Source: Brevundimonas sp. (GTDB lineage: Bacteria > Pseudomonadota > Alphaproteobacteria > Caulobacterales > Caulobacteraceae). Taken from it: DNA of 64,000 nt. Below, in pieces: positions 17,963-30,748 of this stretch. The stretch is from NCBI RefSeq assembly GCF_013912005.1, contig NZ_JACESB010000005.1, positions 103,810 to 167,809 of the forward strand, in the 5' to 3' direction. Made by a program: the position numbers and the translations under genes. The notes under the pieces are model-generated. The model saw only the letters and a program-made list of their open reading frames with translations, made no database searches and was not told where the DNA came from. Within the stretch, counting starts at the first letter, position 1. Every line of letters begins with the position of its first letter.

Positions 17963-19357
17963 CTAGTTCCCGCCGCCCCGGATCGCCCCGGCGAAGCTCC
18001 TCCAGCTCAGCTTCACGTCGGACAGGGCGCCGGCGCGGAAGGCGCGGCCGGACAGCCAGACCATGAACAGGGCGAAGGCGAACATGCCGGCCATGGCGCC
18101 GATCAGCTCGAGCATCGGCGGATCGGAGGGCAGCCGCGCCATCATCAGGAAGGGCGTGAAGAACGGCACCCACGACAGGATCTTCACCGCCGGCGCGTCC
18201 GGCGTGGTCATGGCCATCGACATGGTCATGACCGGAATGATGAGGATCATCATGATCGGCCCCATCAGGGTCTGGGCGTCGCGCGGGGTCTCGCAGAAGG
18301 CGCCGATGGCGGCGAACAGGACCGCGTACATCAGGTAGCCGCCCACCATGAAGGCGACGAACCATCCGATCATGCCGCCGGTCAGCAAGATGTCGCCGAC
18401 CATGGCCGCCTGTCCGGGCGCGAACGAGAGCAGTCCCGCGGCGCCGATGCCGCCCCAGGCGAGCAGCACGGTGATGGTCAGCAGGGCCACGCCGAGCACC
18501 TTCCCCGCGAGAATCTCCGTCGGCGAGGCCGAGGACAGCAGCACCTCGAGGATCTTGTTCGACTTCTCCTCCATCACGCTGTTCAGCAGGATGGAGGCGC
18601 CGGTGATGATCAGCGACCAGAGCAGGAAACCGCCCGCCATGCCGATGATGGTCGGCAGCTTGTCACGTAGGGAGACCTCGCCGCCGCTGACCGACTTCGG
18701 CGAGAACACCGCGATGTCGGGACGGAAGCTCTCGGCGCTTTCGACCACGGCCGGGTCGATGCCGGCGCCCTCGAACAGCGCCTTGCGGTTGGCCGCGCGG
18801 AGGGCGTCGCGAACGAAGTCCTCGACCGTGTCGTCGGTCGCCCGCGCGGTCCAGACGCGGGCCGCCGGCCCGTCGGCCTCGCGGCTGAGGAAGACGACGG
18901 CGTCGAGTCGATCCGCCTCCGGCGTCTCGTCGGTGAGATACCGGCGCACGATCTCGTCCTGCGCCGCGCCGGGCGCCGCCGCTTCGATCTCGGGCGGAGT
19001 CTCGACGATGCGGAGGCGCGGCCCGGACAGGCGCGCGAAGGCGCCCTTGGCGGCGCTGGAGCCGGCCATGGGCATCCCGGTGGCCTTCTCGGCCGCCTCG
19101 TTCGCCTGACGCTCCCGTTCCTGCCGCCGCTCGACGTCGCGGGCGAGGGCGTTGCGGATGGCGGCGGCGAGGCCGGACGCCTCGGGCCCCTCCTCGACGA
19201 CGGCCACCGCGCGGATGGGCTCGGAAGACTTGATCAGGATCGGCACCGCGCCGCCGAGGACGGCGAACAGGGGGAAGGCCAGCAGCGACAGCCAGAAGCC
19301 GACCGTCTTGGCGTAGGCGGCGTATTCGCGCCGGGCGATGAGCAGGATGCGGTTCAT
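17963..19357 (-). CDS. ABC-2 type exporter permease (NatB-like)
   Basis: The 464-residue membrane protein has one N-terminal helix (residues 20-40), a large extracytoplasmic domain (about 41-250) and a C-terminal bundle of about six helices. The segment MEEKSNKILEVLLSSASPTEILAGKVLGV is diagnostic of NatB/YhaP-type ABC-2 permeases. It pairs with the ATPase encoded just upstream; the ATPase TGA overlaps this ATG by four bases. The substrate is unknown; sodium, drugs or peptides are possible in this class. Confidence 0.88.
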   Translation of the reverse strand: MNRILLIARREYAAYAKTVGFWLSLLAFPLFAVLGGAVPILIKSSEPIRAVAVVEEGPEASGLAAAIRNALARDVERRQERERQANEAAEKATGMPMAGSSAAKGAFARLSGPRLRIVETPPEIEAAAPGAAQDEIVRRYLTDETPEADRLDAVVFLSREADGPAARVWTARATDDTVEDFVRDALRAANRKALFEGAGIDPAVVESAESFRPDIAVFSPKSVSGGEVSLRDKLPTIIGMAGGFLLWSLIITGASILLNSVMEEKSNKILEVLLSSASPTEILAGKVLGVALLTITVLLAWGGIGAAGLLSFAPGQAAMVGDILLTGGMIGWFVAFMVGGYLMYAVLFAAIGAFCETPRDAQTLMGPIMMILIIPVMTMSMAMTTPDAPAVKILSWVPFFTPFLMMARLPSDPPMLELIGAMAGMFAFALFMVWLSGRAFRAGALSDVKLSWRSFAGAIRGGGN

Positions 19358-20316
19358 CGGGCGGCCTCCTGACCGGCGGGCTTCACGGACTGGTCCTGGT
19401 CGGGGTTGTCCCCCGTCAGGGCGATGAAGGCGTCGTGCAGGCTGGGTTCGCGCAGGTCGAAGCGGCGGACGTCGAGCCCGCCGAGGAAGGCCGCCTTGAG
19501 GGCTTCCTGGCCCTGCGCCCCACGGTCCAGCGCCGCCCGGATCACCCGCACCTCGCCGCGATCGGCCGCCACCTCGACCTCGACGACGCCGGGCAGGCCT
19601 TGCACCTGCTCGGGCGCGATGGCCCCCTCGAGCTCGAGGAAGCGGCGGGTGGTGGCCTTGGCCTCGTCCACCGTGCCCTCGAAGGCCTTCCGGCCGCGCG
19701 CGAGCAGCACGACCTTGTCGCACAGCCGTTCGGCGTGCTGCATCACATGGGTGGAGAACAGCACCGTGGCCCCGTCCGCGGCCAGGCTGCGGATCATCGC
19801 CTCCAGCCCCTGCTGATTGACCGGATCGAGCCCCGAGAAGGGCTCGTCGAGGATGACGAACTCGGGCCGGTGCACCACCGAGGCGATCAGCTGCACCTTC
19901 TGGGACATGCCCTTGGACAGCTCCTTCATCTTCTTGCGTTTCGCCGCGCCCAGTCCCTGGGCGTCCAGCATCTCGCGCGCCCGGCGGCGGCCCTCGCCCA
20001 GCGGCACGCCCTTCAGCGAGCCGAAAAAGGCGATGGCGTCGACCGGCGTCATCTTCTTGTAGAGGCCGCGCTCCTCGGGAAGGAAGCCGATGCGGTCGCG
20101 CACCTTCCGCCCGTCGTCGGCGCCGAGGATCTCGATGCGGCCGGACGTCGCCGGCTGCAGGCCCAGGATCATCCGGATGGTCGAGGTCTTGCCGGCGCCG
20201 TTGGGACCGAGGAAGCCGCAGATGCTGCCCTTCCCGACCTCGAACCCGAGATCGCGCACCGCGTGGAAGCCGCCGTAGCGCTTGTTCACGCCCTCGAGTG
20301 TCAGTGCCGCCGCCAT
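19354..20316 (-). CDS. ABC exporter ATPase (NatA-like)
   Basis: The 320-residue ATPase drives the ABC-2 permease. It has Walker A GPNGAGKTST, a signature-like LSKGMSQKVQ, Walker B FVILDEPFSGLDP and the H-loop FSTHVMQ. A C-terminal domain of about 100 residues is typical of NatA/YhaQ. ATG 20316 has GGAGG 5 bases upstream; a frame extending to 20370 begins in the promoter region. phoR is divergent, with 135 bp between the starts and an inverted repeat at 20352-20369. Confidence 0.9.
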   Translation of the reverse strand: MAAALTLEGVNKRYGGFHAVRDLGFEVGKGSICGFLGPNGAGKTSTIRMILGLQPATSGRIEILGADDGRKVRDRIGFLPEERGLYKKMTPVDAIAFFGSLKGVPLGEGRRRAREMLDAQGLGAAKRKKMKELSKGMSQKVQLIASVVHRPEFVILDEPFSGLDPVNQQGLEAMIRSLAADGATVLFSTHVMQHAERLCDKVVLLARGRKAFEGTVDEAKATTRRFLELEGAIAPEQVQGLPGVVEVEVAADRGEVRVIRAALDRGAQGQEALKAAFLGGLDVRRFDLREPSLHDAFIALTGDNPDQDQSVKPAGQEAAR

Positions 20317-20351
20317 GCGCCCTCCGTCGATCAGCGGCCCATTGGTAGAAG

Positions 20352-20369
20352 TGTAAAGGGACATTGACA
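20352..20369. promoter_or_regulatory. Inverted repeat in the ABC-2 exporter/phoR intergenic region
   Basis: TGTAAA (20352-20357), six bases, TTGACA (20364-20369), arms matching at five of six positions. Read on the minus strand, TTGTCA followed 17 bases later by TACCAA could be the exporter promoter, so the repeat would overlap its -35 region. A repressor site is plausible; no local regulator gene is present. Confidence 0.3.
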
Positions 20370-20451
20370 ACCCGGCCGCGGACGGTTCGCCGCGCCACTG
20401 TCATGAATTCCGTGTCATGTTCGACCCTCGCGAGTCGCCGTCGGACGCCTG

Positions 20452-21882
20452 ATGCCTCTTGAAGCCGCCCCTTCGCCTGTCGCCCCGCCCGCGGCGTCAC
20501 GGCTCTGGACCGTCGGGGCGAGCGCAGGAATCTCGATCGCGGTGCTGGTGGCGCTCGCCGCAAGTCACCGCGAGCTGGCGTCCTGGCTGCTCGGGGCCGC
20601 CGCGTTGGTGGGTCTGGCGACCTGGGCCGTCAATCGGCGTCCCGCCGCCCCCCCGGCAGACGCGGCCCAGCCCGCGCCGCCTGAGGAGACGACCGCCGTC
20701 GATCGCCCGCTGCTGGAGGGGGCGTTCGAGGCGCTGGCCGACCCGGTTCTCGTCGTCGCCGGCGGCGAGGCCGACGACTTCGCCGGGCGTCGCGTCGCCC
20801 TGGCTAACGCAGCGGCCCGCGACCTGCTGCGCATCCCGCGCGAAGGCGCCCTGCTGGTCTCCGCCCTGCGCGAGCCGGCGGTCCTCGAGGCGGTCGACGA
20901 GGCGCTGTACGGCGGCGTGTCCCGGACCACCGACTACACCGCCGCCGGTCCCCGCACCCGCCACTGGCGGGCGCTGACGCGGCCGTTGCCGGGGGCCGAA
21001 GCGGCCGGGCCGCTCGCGCTGGTGGTGCTCCGCGACGAGACGGAGGTCCGGCGCATGGAGCTCATGCGCGTCGACTTCCTCGCCAACGCCAGCCACGAGC
21101 TGAAGACGCCGCTGGCTTCGCTGGCCGGCTTCATCGAGACCCTCAAGGGACACGCCCGGGACGACGCCCGCGCCCGCGACCGGTTCCTCGACATCATGGC
21201 GGTGCAGGCCGACCGCATGAGCCGGCTCGTCGCCGACCTGCTGTCGCTGAGCCGCATCGAGCTCAACGAGCACATTCCGCCGTCGGGCCGGGTCGATCTG
21301 GTGCCCGCGGCCCGCGACGTGATCGACGCCGTGGGCCTGCTCGCCGCCGAGCGGGGGGTCACCCTGAAGCTGGAGGCGCGGGCGACCTCCGCGCCGATCG
21401 CCGGCGACCGCGACGAGGTCGTGCAGGTGATCCAGAACCTGGTCGACAACGCCATCAAATACTCCAGCGCCGGGCAGACGGTGGAGATCGTCATCAAGGC
21501 CGACGTGCCGCTCCAGGAGGCGGCGGCGGCCTGGTCGGGCGGCGCCCGCGAGGGCGGGGTGACGCGCCTGCCCCTGCTGACCCCGGACCGCGAACCGGGC
21601 CAGCAGTACGCCGGCGTGATGGTCCGCGACTACGGGCCCGGCATGGCCCGCGAGAGCCTCCCCCGGCTGACGGAACGCTTCTACCGCGTCGAGGGCCAGA
21701 AGAGCGGCGAGCGGTCGGGCACCGGCCTGGGCCTGGCCATCGTCAAGCACATCCTGAACCGGCACCGCGGCGGCCTGACCGTCGAGAGCGCGCCGGGACA
21801 GGGGGCGACCTTCACCGCCTACTTCCCGGTCGACGCGCGACGGACCCGTGACGCGCAGGCGACGGCGGCTCCGACGTCGTAA
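20452..21882 (+). CDS. phoR: Phosphate-regulon sensor kinase PhoR
   Basis: PhoR senses phosphate status through the Pst transporter and PhoU and phosphorylates PhoB. The 476-residue protein has two N-terminal membrane helices (about 17-60), a PAS-like domain (about 85-200), the HisKA motif NASHELKTPL with His215, and the ATPase lobe with NLVDNAIKYS, DYGPGM and GTGLGLAIVKHIL. Near residues 350-385 is a longer loop than usual in the ATP domain. ATG 20452 is the natural start. It is the first gene of the pho-pst block, and phoB lies at the far end. Confidence 0.95.
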   Translation: MPLEAAPSPVAPPAASRLWTVGASAGISIAVLVALAASHRELASWLLGAAALVGLATWAVNRRPAAPPADAAQPAPPEETTAVDRPLLEGAFEALADPVLVVAGGEADDFAGRRVALANAAARDLLRIPREGALLVSALREPAVLEAVDEALYGGVSRTTDYTAAGPRTRHWRALTRPLPGAEAAGPLALVVLRDETEVRRMELMRVDFLANASHELKTPLASLAGFIETLKGHARDDARARDRFLDIMAVQADRMSRLVADLLSLSRIELNEHIPPSGRVDLVPAARDVIDAVGLLAAERGVTLKLEARATSAPIAGDRDEVVQVIQNLVDNAIKYSSAGQTVEIVIKADVPLQEAAAAWSGGAREGGVTRLPLLTPDREPGQQYAGVMVRDYGPGMARESLPRLTERFYRVEGQKSGERSGTGLGLAIVKHILNRHRGGLTVESAPGQGATFTAYFPVDARRTRDAQATAAPTS

Positions 21883-21887
21883 CAGAA

Positions 21888-21905
21888 CTGTCATGCGGGC
21901 GTCTT
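21888..21905 (+). promoter_or_regulatory. Possible Pho box upstream of pstC
   Basis: CTGTCAT (21888-21894), GCGG, then GCGTCTT (21899-21905). The first repeat matches the PhoB consensus exactly, the second at four of seven bases, and the 11-bp period is correct. It lies about 80 bases before the pstC start, after the phoR stop. A separate phosphate-controlled promoter for pst is plausible. Confidence 0.4.
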
Positions 21906-21987
21906 ATTCCGCTGACCATTCGGGGGCAGTTTCCCGCCCGGACCGGCCCGGGCGACCGGACCGTACCGATTCTCACCCCGGACGCCG

Positions 21988-23410
<1,423 letters not shown>

Positions 23411-23418
<8 letters not shown>

Positions 23419-24700
23419 GGCGACGAACGGCCACGACCGCACGCGGGCGGAACGGCTGCGCAGCGGCCTGAAGCGGCGCTACGCCAAGGAGCGGCGCTTC
23501 CGCGCCTACGGCCTGCTGGCCATCGCCGTGGCCGTCGGCTTCCTCGTGCTCCTGCTCGGCCGCATCGTGGAGCAGGGCCACACCGCCTTCTACACCCACT
23601 CGGTGACCGTGCCGGTCTACATGGACCCGGCCCGGATCGACCGCGGCTATCCGCAGGGCACCAATTTCGAACAGCTCGTCGCCGAACAGCAGTTGCGCCG
23701 CCTCGGCATCGCCGACGACGCGACGGGATCGAAGGCCACCGCGATGCGCGGCCTGTTCTCGTCGGAGCTGAAGTTCGTGGCCGCCGGGCGGATCGCCCGC
23801 CAGCCCGGCCTGGTCGGCCAGACCGTGACCCTCGCCGCCCCCCTGTCCGACGACGCCGACCTCTACTTCAAGGGCAAGATCACCCGCGCGACGCCGGCCG
23901 AGCAGCGCCGGCTGTCGAACGAGCAGATCGCCTGGCTGGACCGGATGCGCGACGAGGGCCAGGTGTCGGCCCACTTCAACGCCGGCCTGTTCACCCGCGG
24001 CGACTCCACGGAGCCGGAGCTCGCCGGCGTGCTGGGCGCGGTGATCGGCTCCGCCCTCATGCTGCTGGTCACCGCCCTGATCGCCATCCCGCTCGGGGTC
24101 GGCGCGGCGCTGTACCTCGAGGAGTTCGCGCCCCGGAACCGGCTGACGGACCTGATCGAGGTCAACATCAACAACCTCGCGGCCGTGCCGTCGATCATCT
24201 ACGGCCTGCTGGGCCTGGCCCTGTTCATCAACTGGATGCACCTGCCCCGCGCCAGCCCGCTGGTCGGGGGTCTGGTTCTGGCCCTGATGGCCCTGCCGAC
24301 CATCATCATCGCCACCCGCTCGTCGCTGAAGGCGGTGCCGCCCTCCATCCGCGAGGCCGCCCTGGCCATGGGCGCCTCGAAGACCCAGACCGTGTTCCAG
24401 CACACCCTGCCGCTGGCCATGCCGGGCGTGATGACCGGCGCCATCATCTCGATGGCGCACGCGCTGGGCGAGACCGCCCCGCTGCTGCTGATCGGCATGA
24501 TCAGCTTCGTCCCGGGCCTGCCGCACAGCCTCGTCGAGCCGACCGGCGCCCTGCCCTCGCTCGTCTACATCTGGGAGAACGCCTCGGAGCGCGCCTTCCA
24601 CGAGCGGACGGCCGCCGCCATCCTGGTCCTGCTCGCCTTCATGATCGTCATGAACGCCGCCGCCATCGTGCTGCGCCGGCGCTTCGAACGCCGGTGGTAA
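23411..24700 (+). CDS. pstA: Phosphate ABC transporter permease PstA with N-terminal DUF3333 region
   Basis: PstA is the second channel subunit. The 429-residue protein has a DUF3333-type N-terminal region: a basic start ([14 protein letters not shown]), one membrane helix, and about 160 extracytoplasmic residues before the transport core. The core has [16 protein letters not shown] and the ATPase-contact loop [20 protein letters not shown] 23411 overlaps the pstC end by 8 bases. Confidence 0.95.
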
Positions 24701-24704
24701 GACA

Positions 24705-25688
24705 ATGAAGTTCAAGATCTTCCGTTCGACCGAAGACCGGAACGGCGGGGCCGGAGCCGACCCGACGCAGACCCCGCGCATGGGCGGACAGGTCCTGCCC
24801 GCCGCCGACGCCGACGGCGCGGGCGACAGCGCCTCCGGCCGGGTGCAGGACGCGCCCGTCGACGGCCCGCCGGCCCTTCCGCCGACCACCACGGCGCCGC
24901 GCGCGCTGCACGCCGGGGGCGGCCCGGTCGGGCAGACCAAGATCTGCGCCCGCGACGTCTCCGTCTTCTACGGCGACAAGCAGGCGCTGTTCGACGTCTC
25001 CCTGGACATCCCGGACAAGACCGTCACCGCCCTGATCGGCCCCTCGGGCTGCGGCAAGTCGACCTTCCTGCGGACGATGAACCGCATGAACGACACCATC
25101 CCGCACGCGCGGGTGACCGGCCGCATCGAAATGGACGGCGAGGACATCAACGCGAAATCGGTCGACCCGGTGCTGCTGCGCGCGCGCGTCGGCATGGTCT
25201 TCCAGAAGCCGAACCCGTTCCCGAAGTCGATCTACGAGAACGTCGCCTACGGCCCCCGCATTCACGGCCTCGCCACCTCGAAGGGCGAGCTCGACGAGAT
25301 CGTCCAGGCCTCGCTGAAGCGCGCCGGGCTGTGGGAAGAGGTCGCCGACCGCCTGCACTCGCCCGGCACCGGCCTCTCGGGCGGCCAGCAGCAGCGCCTG
25401 GTCATCGCCCGCGCCATCGCCGTCGAGCCCGAAGTGATCCTGATGGACGAGCCCTGCTCGGCCCTCGACCCGATCGCCACCGCCAAGATCGAGGAGCTGA
25501 TCGACGAGCTGCGCGAGCGCTACTGCATCGTCATCGTCACCCACTCCATGGCCCAGGCCGCGCGCGTCAGCCAGCGCACCGCCTTCTTCCACCTCGGGCG
25601 GCTGGTCGAGACCGGCGACACCGAAGAGATCTTCACCAATCCGCGCGAGCGCCGCACGCTGGATTACATCACCGGCCGCTTCGGCTAG
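24705..25688 (+). CDS. pstB: Phosphate ABC transporter ATPase PstB, N-terminally extended
   Basis: PstB powers phosphate import. The 327-residue protein has Walker [10 protein letters not shown] at 112-120, the PstB-specific [20 protein letters not shown], signature LSGGQQQR and Walker [14 protein letters not shown]. About 75 residues rich in Gly, Ala and Pro precede the usual PstB start, which is unusual; a downstream Met at residue 26 would still leave an extension. The start has the spacing of a coupled gene, 4 bases after pstA. phoU follows 7 bases later. Confidence 0.96.
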   Translation: MKFKIFRSTEDRNGGAGADPTQTPRMGGQVLPAADADGAGDSASGRVQDAPVDGPPALPPTTTAPRALHAGGGPVGQTKICARDVSVFYGDKQALFDVSLDIPDKTVTALIGPSGCGKSTFLRTMNRMNDTIPHARVTGRIEMDGEDINAKSVDPVLLRARVGMVFQKPNPFPKSIYENVAYGPRIHGLATSKGELDEIVQASLKRAGLWEEVADRLHSPGTGLSGGQQQRLVIARAIAVEPEVILMDEPCSALDPIATAKIEELIDELRERYCIVIVTHSMAQAARVSQRTAFFHLGRLVETGDTEEIFTNPRERRTLDYITGRFG

Positions 25689-25695
25689 GACCGCC

Positions 25696-26418
25696 ATGAC
25701 CCAGCATACCGTCAAGGCCTACGGGGACGAGCTGAACCAGCTGACCGCCGAGGTCGCCCGCATGGGCGGTCTCGCCGAGGCCCAGGTCGCCGACGCGGTC
25801 GAGTCCGTCGCCCGTCGCGACGTGGGTCTGGCCCGCGCGGTCGTGGAACGCGACGTCCGTCTCGATTCCCTGCACCGCGAGATCGAGAAGAAGGCGATCC
25901 GCCTGATCGCGCTGCGCCAGCCGGTCGCCTCCGACCTGCGCCGCACCCTGGCCGCGATGAAGCTGGCCACCGACCTGGAGCGCACGGGCGACCTGGCCAA
26001 GAACATCGCCAAGCGCGCCCTGATCCTCGCCGAGGGCGAGCCGATGCAGCCGCTGACCCGCTCCATCGAGCGCATGGGACGGCTGGTCTCGACCCGCCTG
26101 CGCGACGTGCTGGACGCCTACGCCGCCGCCGAGGTCGAGCGCGCCGTCTCGGTGTGGAACACCGACGACGAGGTGGACGAGCACTACAACGCCCTGTTCC
26201 GCGAGCTGCTGACCTACATGATGGGCGACCCGCGCACGATCGGGGCCTGCACCCACCTGCTGTTCATGGCGAAGAACCTCGAGCGGATCGGCGATCACGC
26301 GACCAATATCGCCGAGACCATCCACTACGAGATCACCGGACTGGAGTTCACCGGCGAACGGCCGCGCTGGACCCCGGATCCGGATCAGTCCGCCTCGCCA
26401 GAGACGACCCCCGCCTGA
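25696..26418 (+). CDS. phoU: Phosphate signalling protein PhoU
   Basis: PhoU binds the Pst transporter and PhoR and keeps the Pho response off when phosphate is plentiful. The 240-residue protein is a double three-helix bundle, with the two family signatures LRRTLAAMKLATDLERTGDLAKNI and LLFMAKNLERIGDHATNIAE, where E and D residues bind metal. A 25-residue Pro-rich tail follows. It lies between pstB and phoB. Confidence 0.96.
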   Translation: MTQHTVKAYGDELNQLTAEVARMGGLAEAQVADAVESVARRDVGLARAVVERDVRLDSLHREIEKKAIRLIALRQPVASDLRRTLAAMKLATDLERTGDLAKNIAKRALILAEGEPMQPLTRSIERMGRLVSTRLRDVLDAYAAAEVERAVSVWNTDDEVDEHYNALFRELLTYMMGDPRTIGACTHLLFMAKNLERIGDHATNIAETIHYEITGLEFTGERPRWTPDPDQSASPETTPA

Positions 26419-26435
26419 AGCCCGGAGAGTTCGAC

Positions 26436-27125
26436 GTGCAGCCCTATGTTCTGGTGATGGAAGACGAGGACGCGCTGGCGACGCTGCTGTCCTACAACCT
26501 CGAGAAGGAGGGCTACCGCGTCGTCGTCGCCTCGGACGGCGAGGAGGGCATGCTCCAGATCGACGAGCGCCTCCCCGACCTCGTCCTGCTCGACTGGATG
26601 CTGCCCAAGCTGTCCGGAATCGAGGTCTGCCGGCGGATCCGCGGCAAGCCGGAGACGCGCAACCTGCCGATCATCATGCTGACCGCGCGGGGCGAGGAAT
26701 CCGACCGGGTGCGGGGGCTGGACACCGGGGCGGACGACTATCTGACCAAGCCGTTCTCGATGACCGAGCTGACCGCCCGCATCCGCGCCGTGCTGCGCCG
26801 CATCCGGCCCGGTCTGGCGGACGACCGCATCAGCCACGGCGACATCGTCATCGACCGCGTCGCCCACCGGGTGCGCCGCGCCGGCGCCGAGATCCATCTC
26901 GGCCCGACCGAGTTCCGCCTGCTCGACCACTTCATGCAGCATCCCGGCCGGGTGTTCAGCCGCGAGCAGCTGCTGGACGCGGTCTGGGGCTCGGACGTCT
27001 ACGTCGAGGCGCGCACGGTCGACGTGCATGTCGGCCGCCTCCGCAAGGCGCTCAATATCGAGGGGACCGTAAACCCCATCCGCACCGTCCGCTCGGCCGG
27101 CTACTCGCTGGACCTCGGCGGCTAG
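26436..27125 (+). CDS. phoB: Phosphate-regulon response regulator PhoB
   Basis: PhoB activates phosphate-starvation genes once PhoR phosphorylates it. The 229-residue protein has a receiver domain (acceptor Asp53 in LLDWMLPK, switch Thr in IIMLTARG, Lys in YLTKPFS) and an OmpR-type winged helix (about 130-229, LGPTEFRLLDHFM and TVDVHVGRLRKAL). The start is GTG 26436 with GGAG about 8 bases upstream; the frame continues upstream into phoU without a better start. It is the last gene of the block. pstS is not in the window. Confidence 0.96.
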   Translation: MQPYVLVMEDEDALATLLSYNLEKEGYRVVVASDGEEGMLQIDERLPDLVLLDWMLPKLSGIEVCRRIRGKPETRNLPIIMLTARGEESDRVRGLDTGADDYLTKPFSMTELTARIRAVLRRIRPGLADDRISHGDIVIDRVAHRVRRAGAEIHLGPTEFRLLDHFMQHPGRVFSREQLLDAVWGSDVYVEARTVDVHVGRLRKALNIEGTVNPIRTVRSAGYSLDLGG

Positions 27126-27158
27126 CCGGCGCCGGTCGGCCCGTGGCAGGCTGACCCG

Positions 27159-27767
27159 ATGACGGACGATCCTTCCCGCGGCTGGAACGCGGTCGCCGCC
27201 GACTTCATGAAGGCCCGCTCCGACGCGGGCGTGGATGTGGTGGAGCGGTGGGCGCGACAGCTTCCGTCGGGCGCCGCGGTGCTCGACATCGGCTGCGGCT
27301 CCGGCGCCCCCGTGGGAACCGCCCTCGTCGGGGCCGGCCTGCAGGTGTGGGGCGTCGACGCCTCGCCGGCGCTCGTGGACGCGTTCCGCCGGCGCTTGCC
27401 CGGATCGCCCGTGGCCTGCGAGCCCGCCGAGAGCAGCGCCTTCTTCGGGCGGCGGTTCGACGGCGCGGTTGCGATCGGACTGCTGTTCCTGCTGCCGGCG
27501 GAGGATCAGCTCCGCCTGCTCCACCGGGTCGCCGAGGCCCTGGAGCCCGGCGGCCGCTTCCTGTTCACGGCCCCGCGGACCGCCTGCGAATGGACGGACA
27601 GCCTGACGGGCCGGCCGTCCCGGTCGCTGGGCGAGGCGGCCTATGGCGAGGCCCTCGCCCGGGCCGGACTGCGACTGGCGGCGAACCACCGCGACGCCGG
27701 CGGGAACGACTATTTCGACGCCGTGCGGGAGGCCGACGACGGCTCTACAACCAGCGGGTCCGTCTGA
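27159..27767 (+). CDS. Class I SAM-dependent methyltransferase
   Basis: The 202-residue protein has the methyltransferase motif I LDIGCGSGA (residues 42-50), the acidic motif II GVDASPAL, and RFDGAVAIGLLFLL for motif post II/III. It resembles small-molecule methyltransferases of the Methyltransf_11/25 type. The substrate cannot be inferred. It follows phoB by 33 bases and may be read from the same transcript. Its last 23 bases overlap the convergent corA gene, so the two messages are complementary at their ends. Confidence 0.85.
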   Translation: MTDDPSRGWNAVAADFMKARSDAGVDVVERWARQLPSGAAVLDIGCGSGAPVGTALVGAGLQVWGVDASPALVDAFRRRLPGSPVACEPAESSAFFGRRFDGAVAIGLLFLLPAEDQLRLLHRVAEALEPGGRFLFTAPRTACEWTDSLTGRPSRSLGEAAYGEALARAGLRLAANHRDAGGNDYFDAVREADDGSTTSGSV

Positions 27768-28713
27768 AGCGCACGAACAGCCAGCCGCAGATGACCGCGA
27801 TCACCAGCAGGACGGCCGGATAGCCCCATGGGCTGTCCAGCTCCGGCATATGCCTGAAGTTCATCCCGTAGATGCCGGCGATGGCGGTCGGGACGGCGAG
27901 GATGGCGGCCCAGGCGGCCAGCTGCCGGGTGATCGCGCCGGTGCGCTGCTGCTCCAGCAGGTTGGAGAATTCGAACACCGAGGTCAGCACCTCGCGCAGG
28001 CCGTCCACCATGGTCTGCACCCGCCGCACGTGGTCGAGAACGTCGTTGAAGTAGGGGCGGGTGTCCGGGTCGATGCCCGGCAGGTCGAGGCGGATGAACT
28101 TGCCCGCCACCTCCGACGTCGGGGCGAGCACGCGCTGGAACCGGATCAGCTGGCGGCGGATCTCGAAGATGCGGTTGATCTCGCTGCGGGCCAGGAAGCT
28201 GTCGATGGCCCGCTGCTCCATGGCCAGCACTTCGTCCTCCAGCGCCTCGCCCAGCGGCAGGTAGCCGTCGACGATGAAGTCCAGGATGGCGTGCAGCACA
28301 TAGTCGACGCCCTGGGACAACAGGGCGGGCGAGGCCTCCAGCTGCTCGCGCAGCTCGGCGTGGCCGCGGCTGGAGGTGCGCCGCACGCTGATGATGTGGC
28401 TGTGACCCACGAACAGCGAGGTCTCGCCGTAGCGGATCAGGCCGCTCTCCAGCCAGGCGGTGCGCGCGACCACGAACAGCTGGTCGCCATAGACGTCCAG
28501 CTTCGGCAGCTGGTCCCCCTTGGCCGCGTCCTCGACGGCGAGAGGATGCAGGCCGTAGCTGCGCTGGAGGGTCCGCAGCTCCTCAAGGGTCGGATCGACC
28601 AGGCCGATCCAGACGAACTGCGACTTGTCCTCGGGACAGTCGATCCGCTCATCGATGGCGACCGGCCGCACCCGGCGGCCGTGCTGGTACAGACAGGCGG
28701 CGACGACGCTCAT
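27745..28713 (-). CDS. corA: CorA family magnesium/divalent-cation channel
   Basis: CorA forms a pentameric inner-membrane channel for Mg2+ and Co2+. The 322-residue protein has the large cytoplasmic domain (1-255), two C-terminal transmembrane helices and the selectivity motif YGMNF with Gly283-Asn285 between them. The periplasmic loop after it is RHMPELDSPWGY, close to the usual MPEL pattern. The start is ATG 28713. It is convergent with the methyltransferase gene and divergent from the ggt gene. Confidence 0.93.
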   Translation of the reverse strand: MSVVAACLYQHGRRVRPVAIDERIDCPEDKSQFVWIGLVDPTLEELRTLQRSYGLHPLAVEDAAKGDQLPKLDVYGDQLFVVARTAWLESGLIRYGETSLFVGHSHIISVRRTSSRGHAELREQLEASPALLSQGVDYVLHAILDFIVDGYLPLGEALEDEVLAMEQRAIDSFLARSEINRIFEIRRQLIRFQRVLAPTSEVAGKFIRLDLPGIDPDTRPYFNDVLDHVRRVQTMVDGLREVLTSVFEFSNLLEQQRTGAITRQLAAWAAILAVPTAIAGIYGMNFRHMPELDSPWGYPAVLLVIAVICGWLFVRFRRTRWL

Positions 28714-28818
28714 GGGGCAGCGGTACAGCCGAACGGCGGAACGGAGAAGCCCCGCCGCGCTTCACACGCCGCCGCAAGCGGTTAGGGTCGGATCGCCGCC
28801 TTCACCGGGAGTCCCGCC

Positions 28819-30660
<1,842 letters not shown>

Positions 30661-30748
30661 CCGCCGCGCCCCCGGGTTAAATCCCCGTAAGACGCATCCG
30701 CCGTCCTCCCGCCCCGCCTCTCCCCCGGGACCACGGGAGAAGACGGGA

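Noticed and set aside
20398-20418. Pho box before phoR
   Set aside because: CTGTCAT and GTGTCAT are present but 14 bases apart, not the 11 required, so PhoB binding is doubtful.
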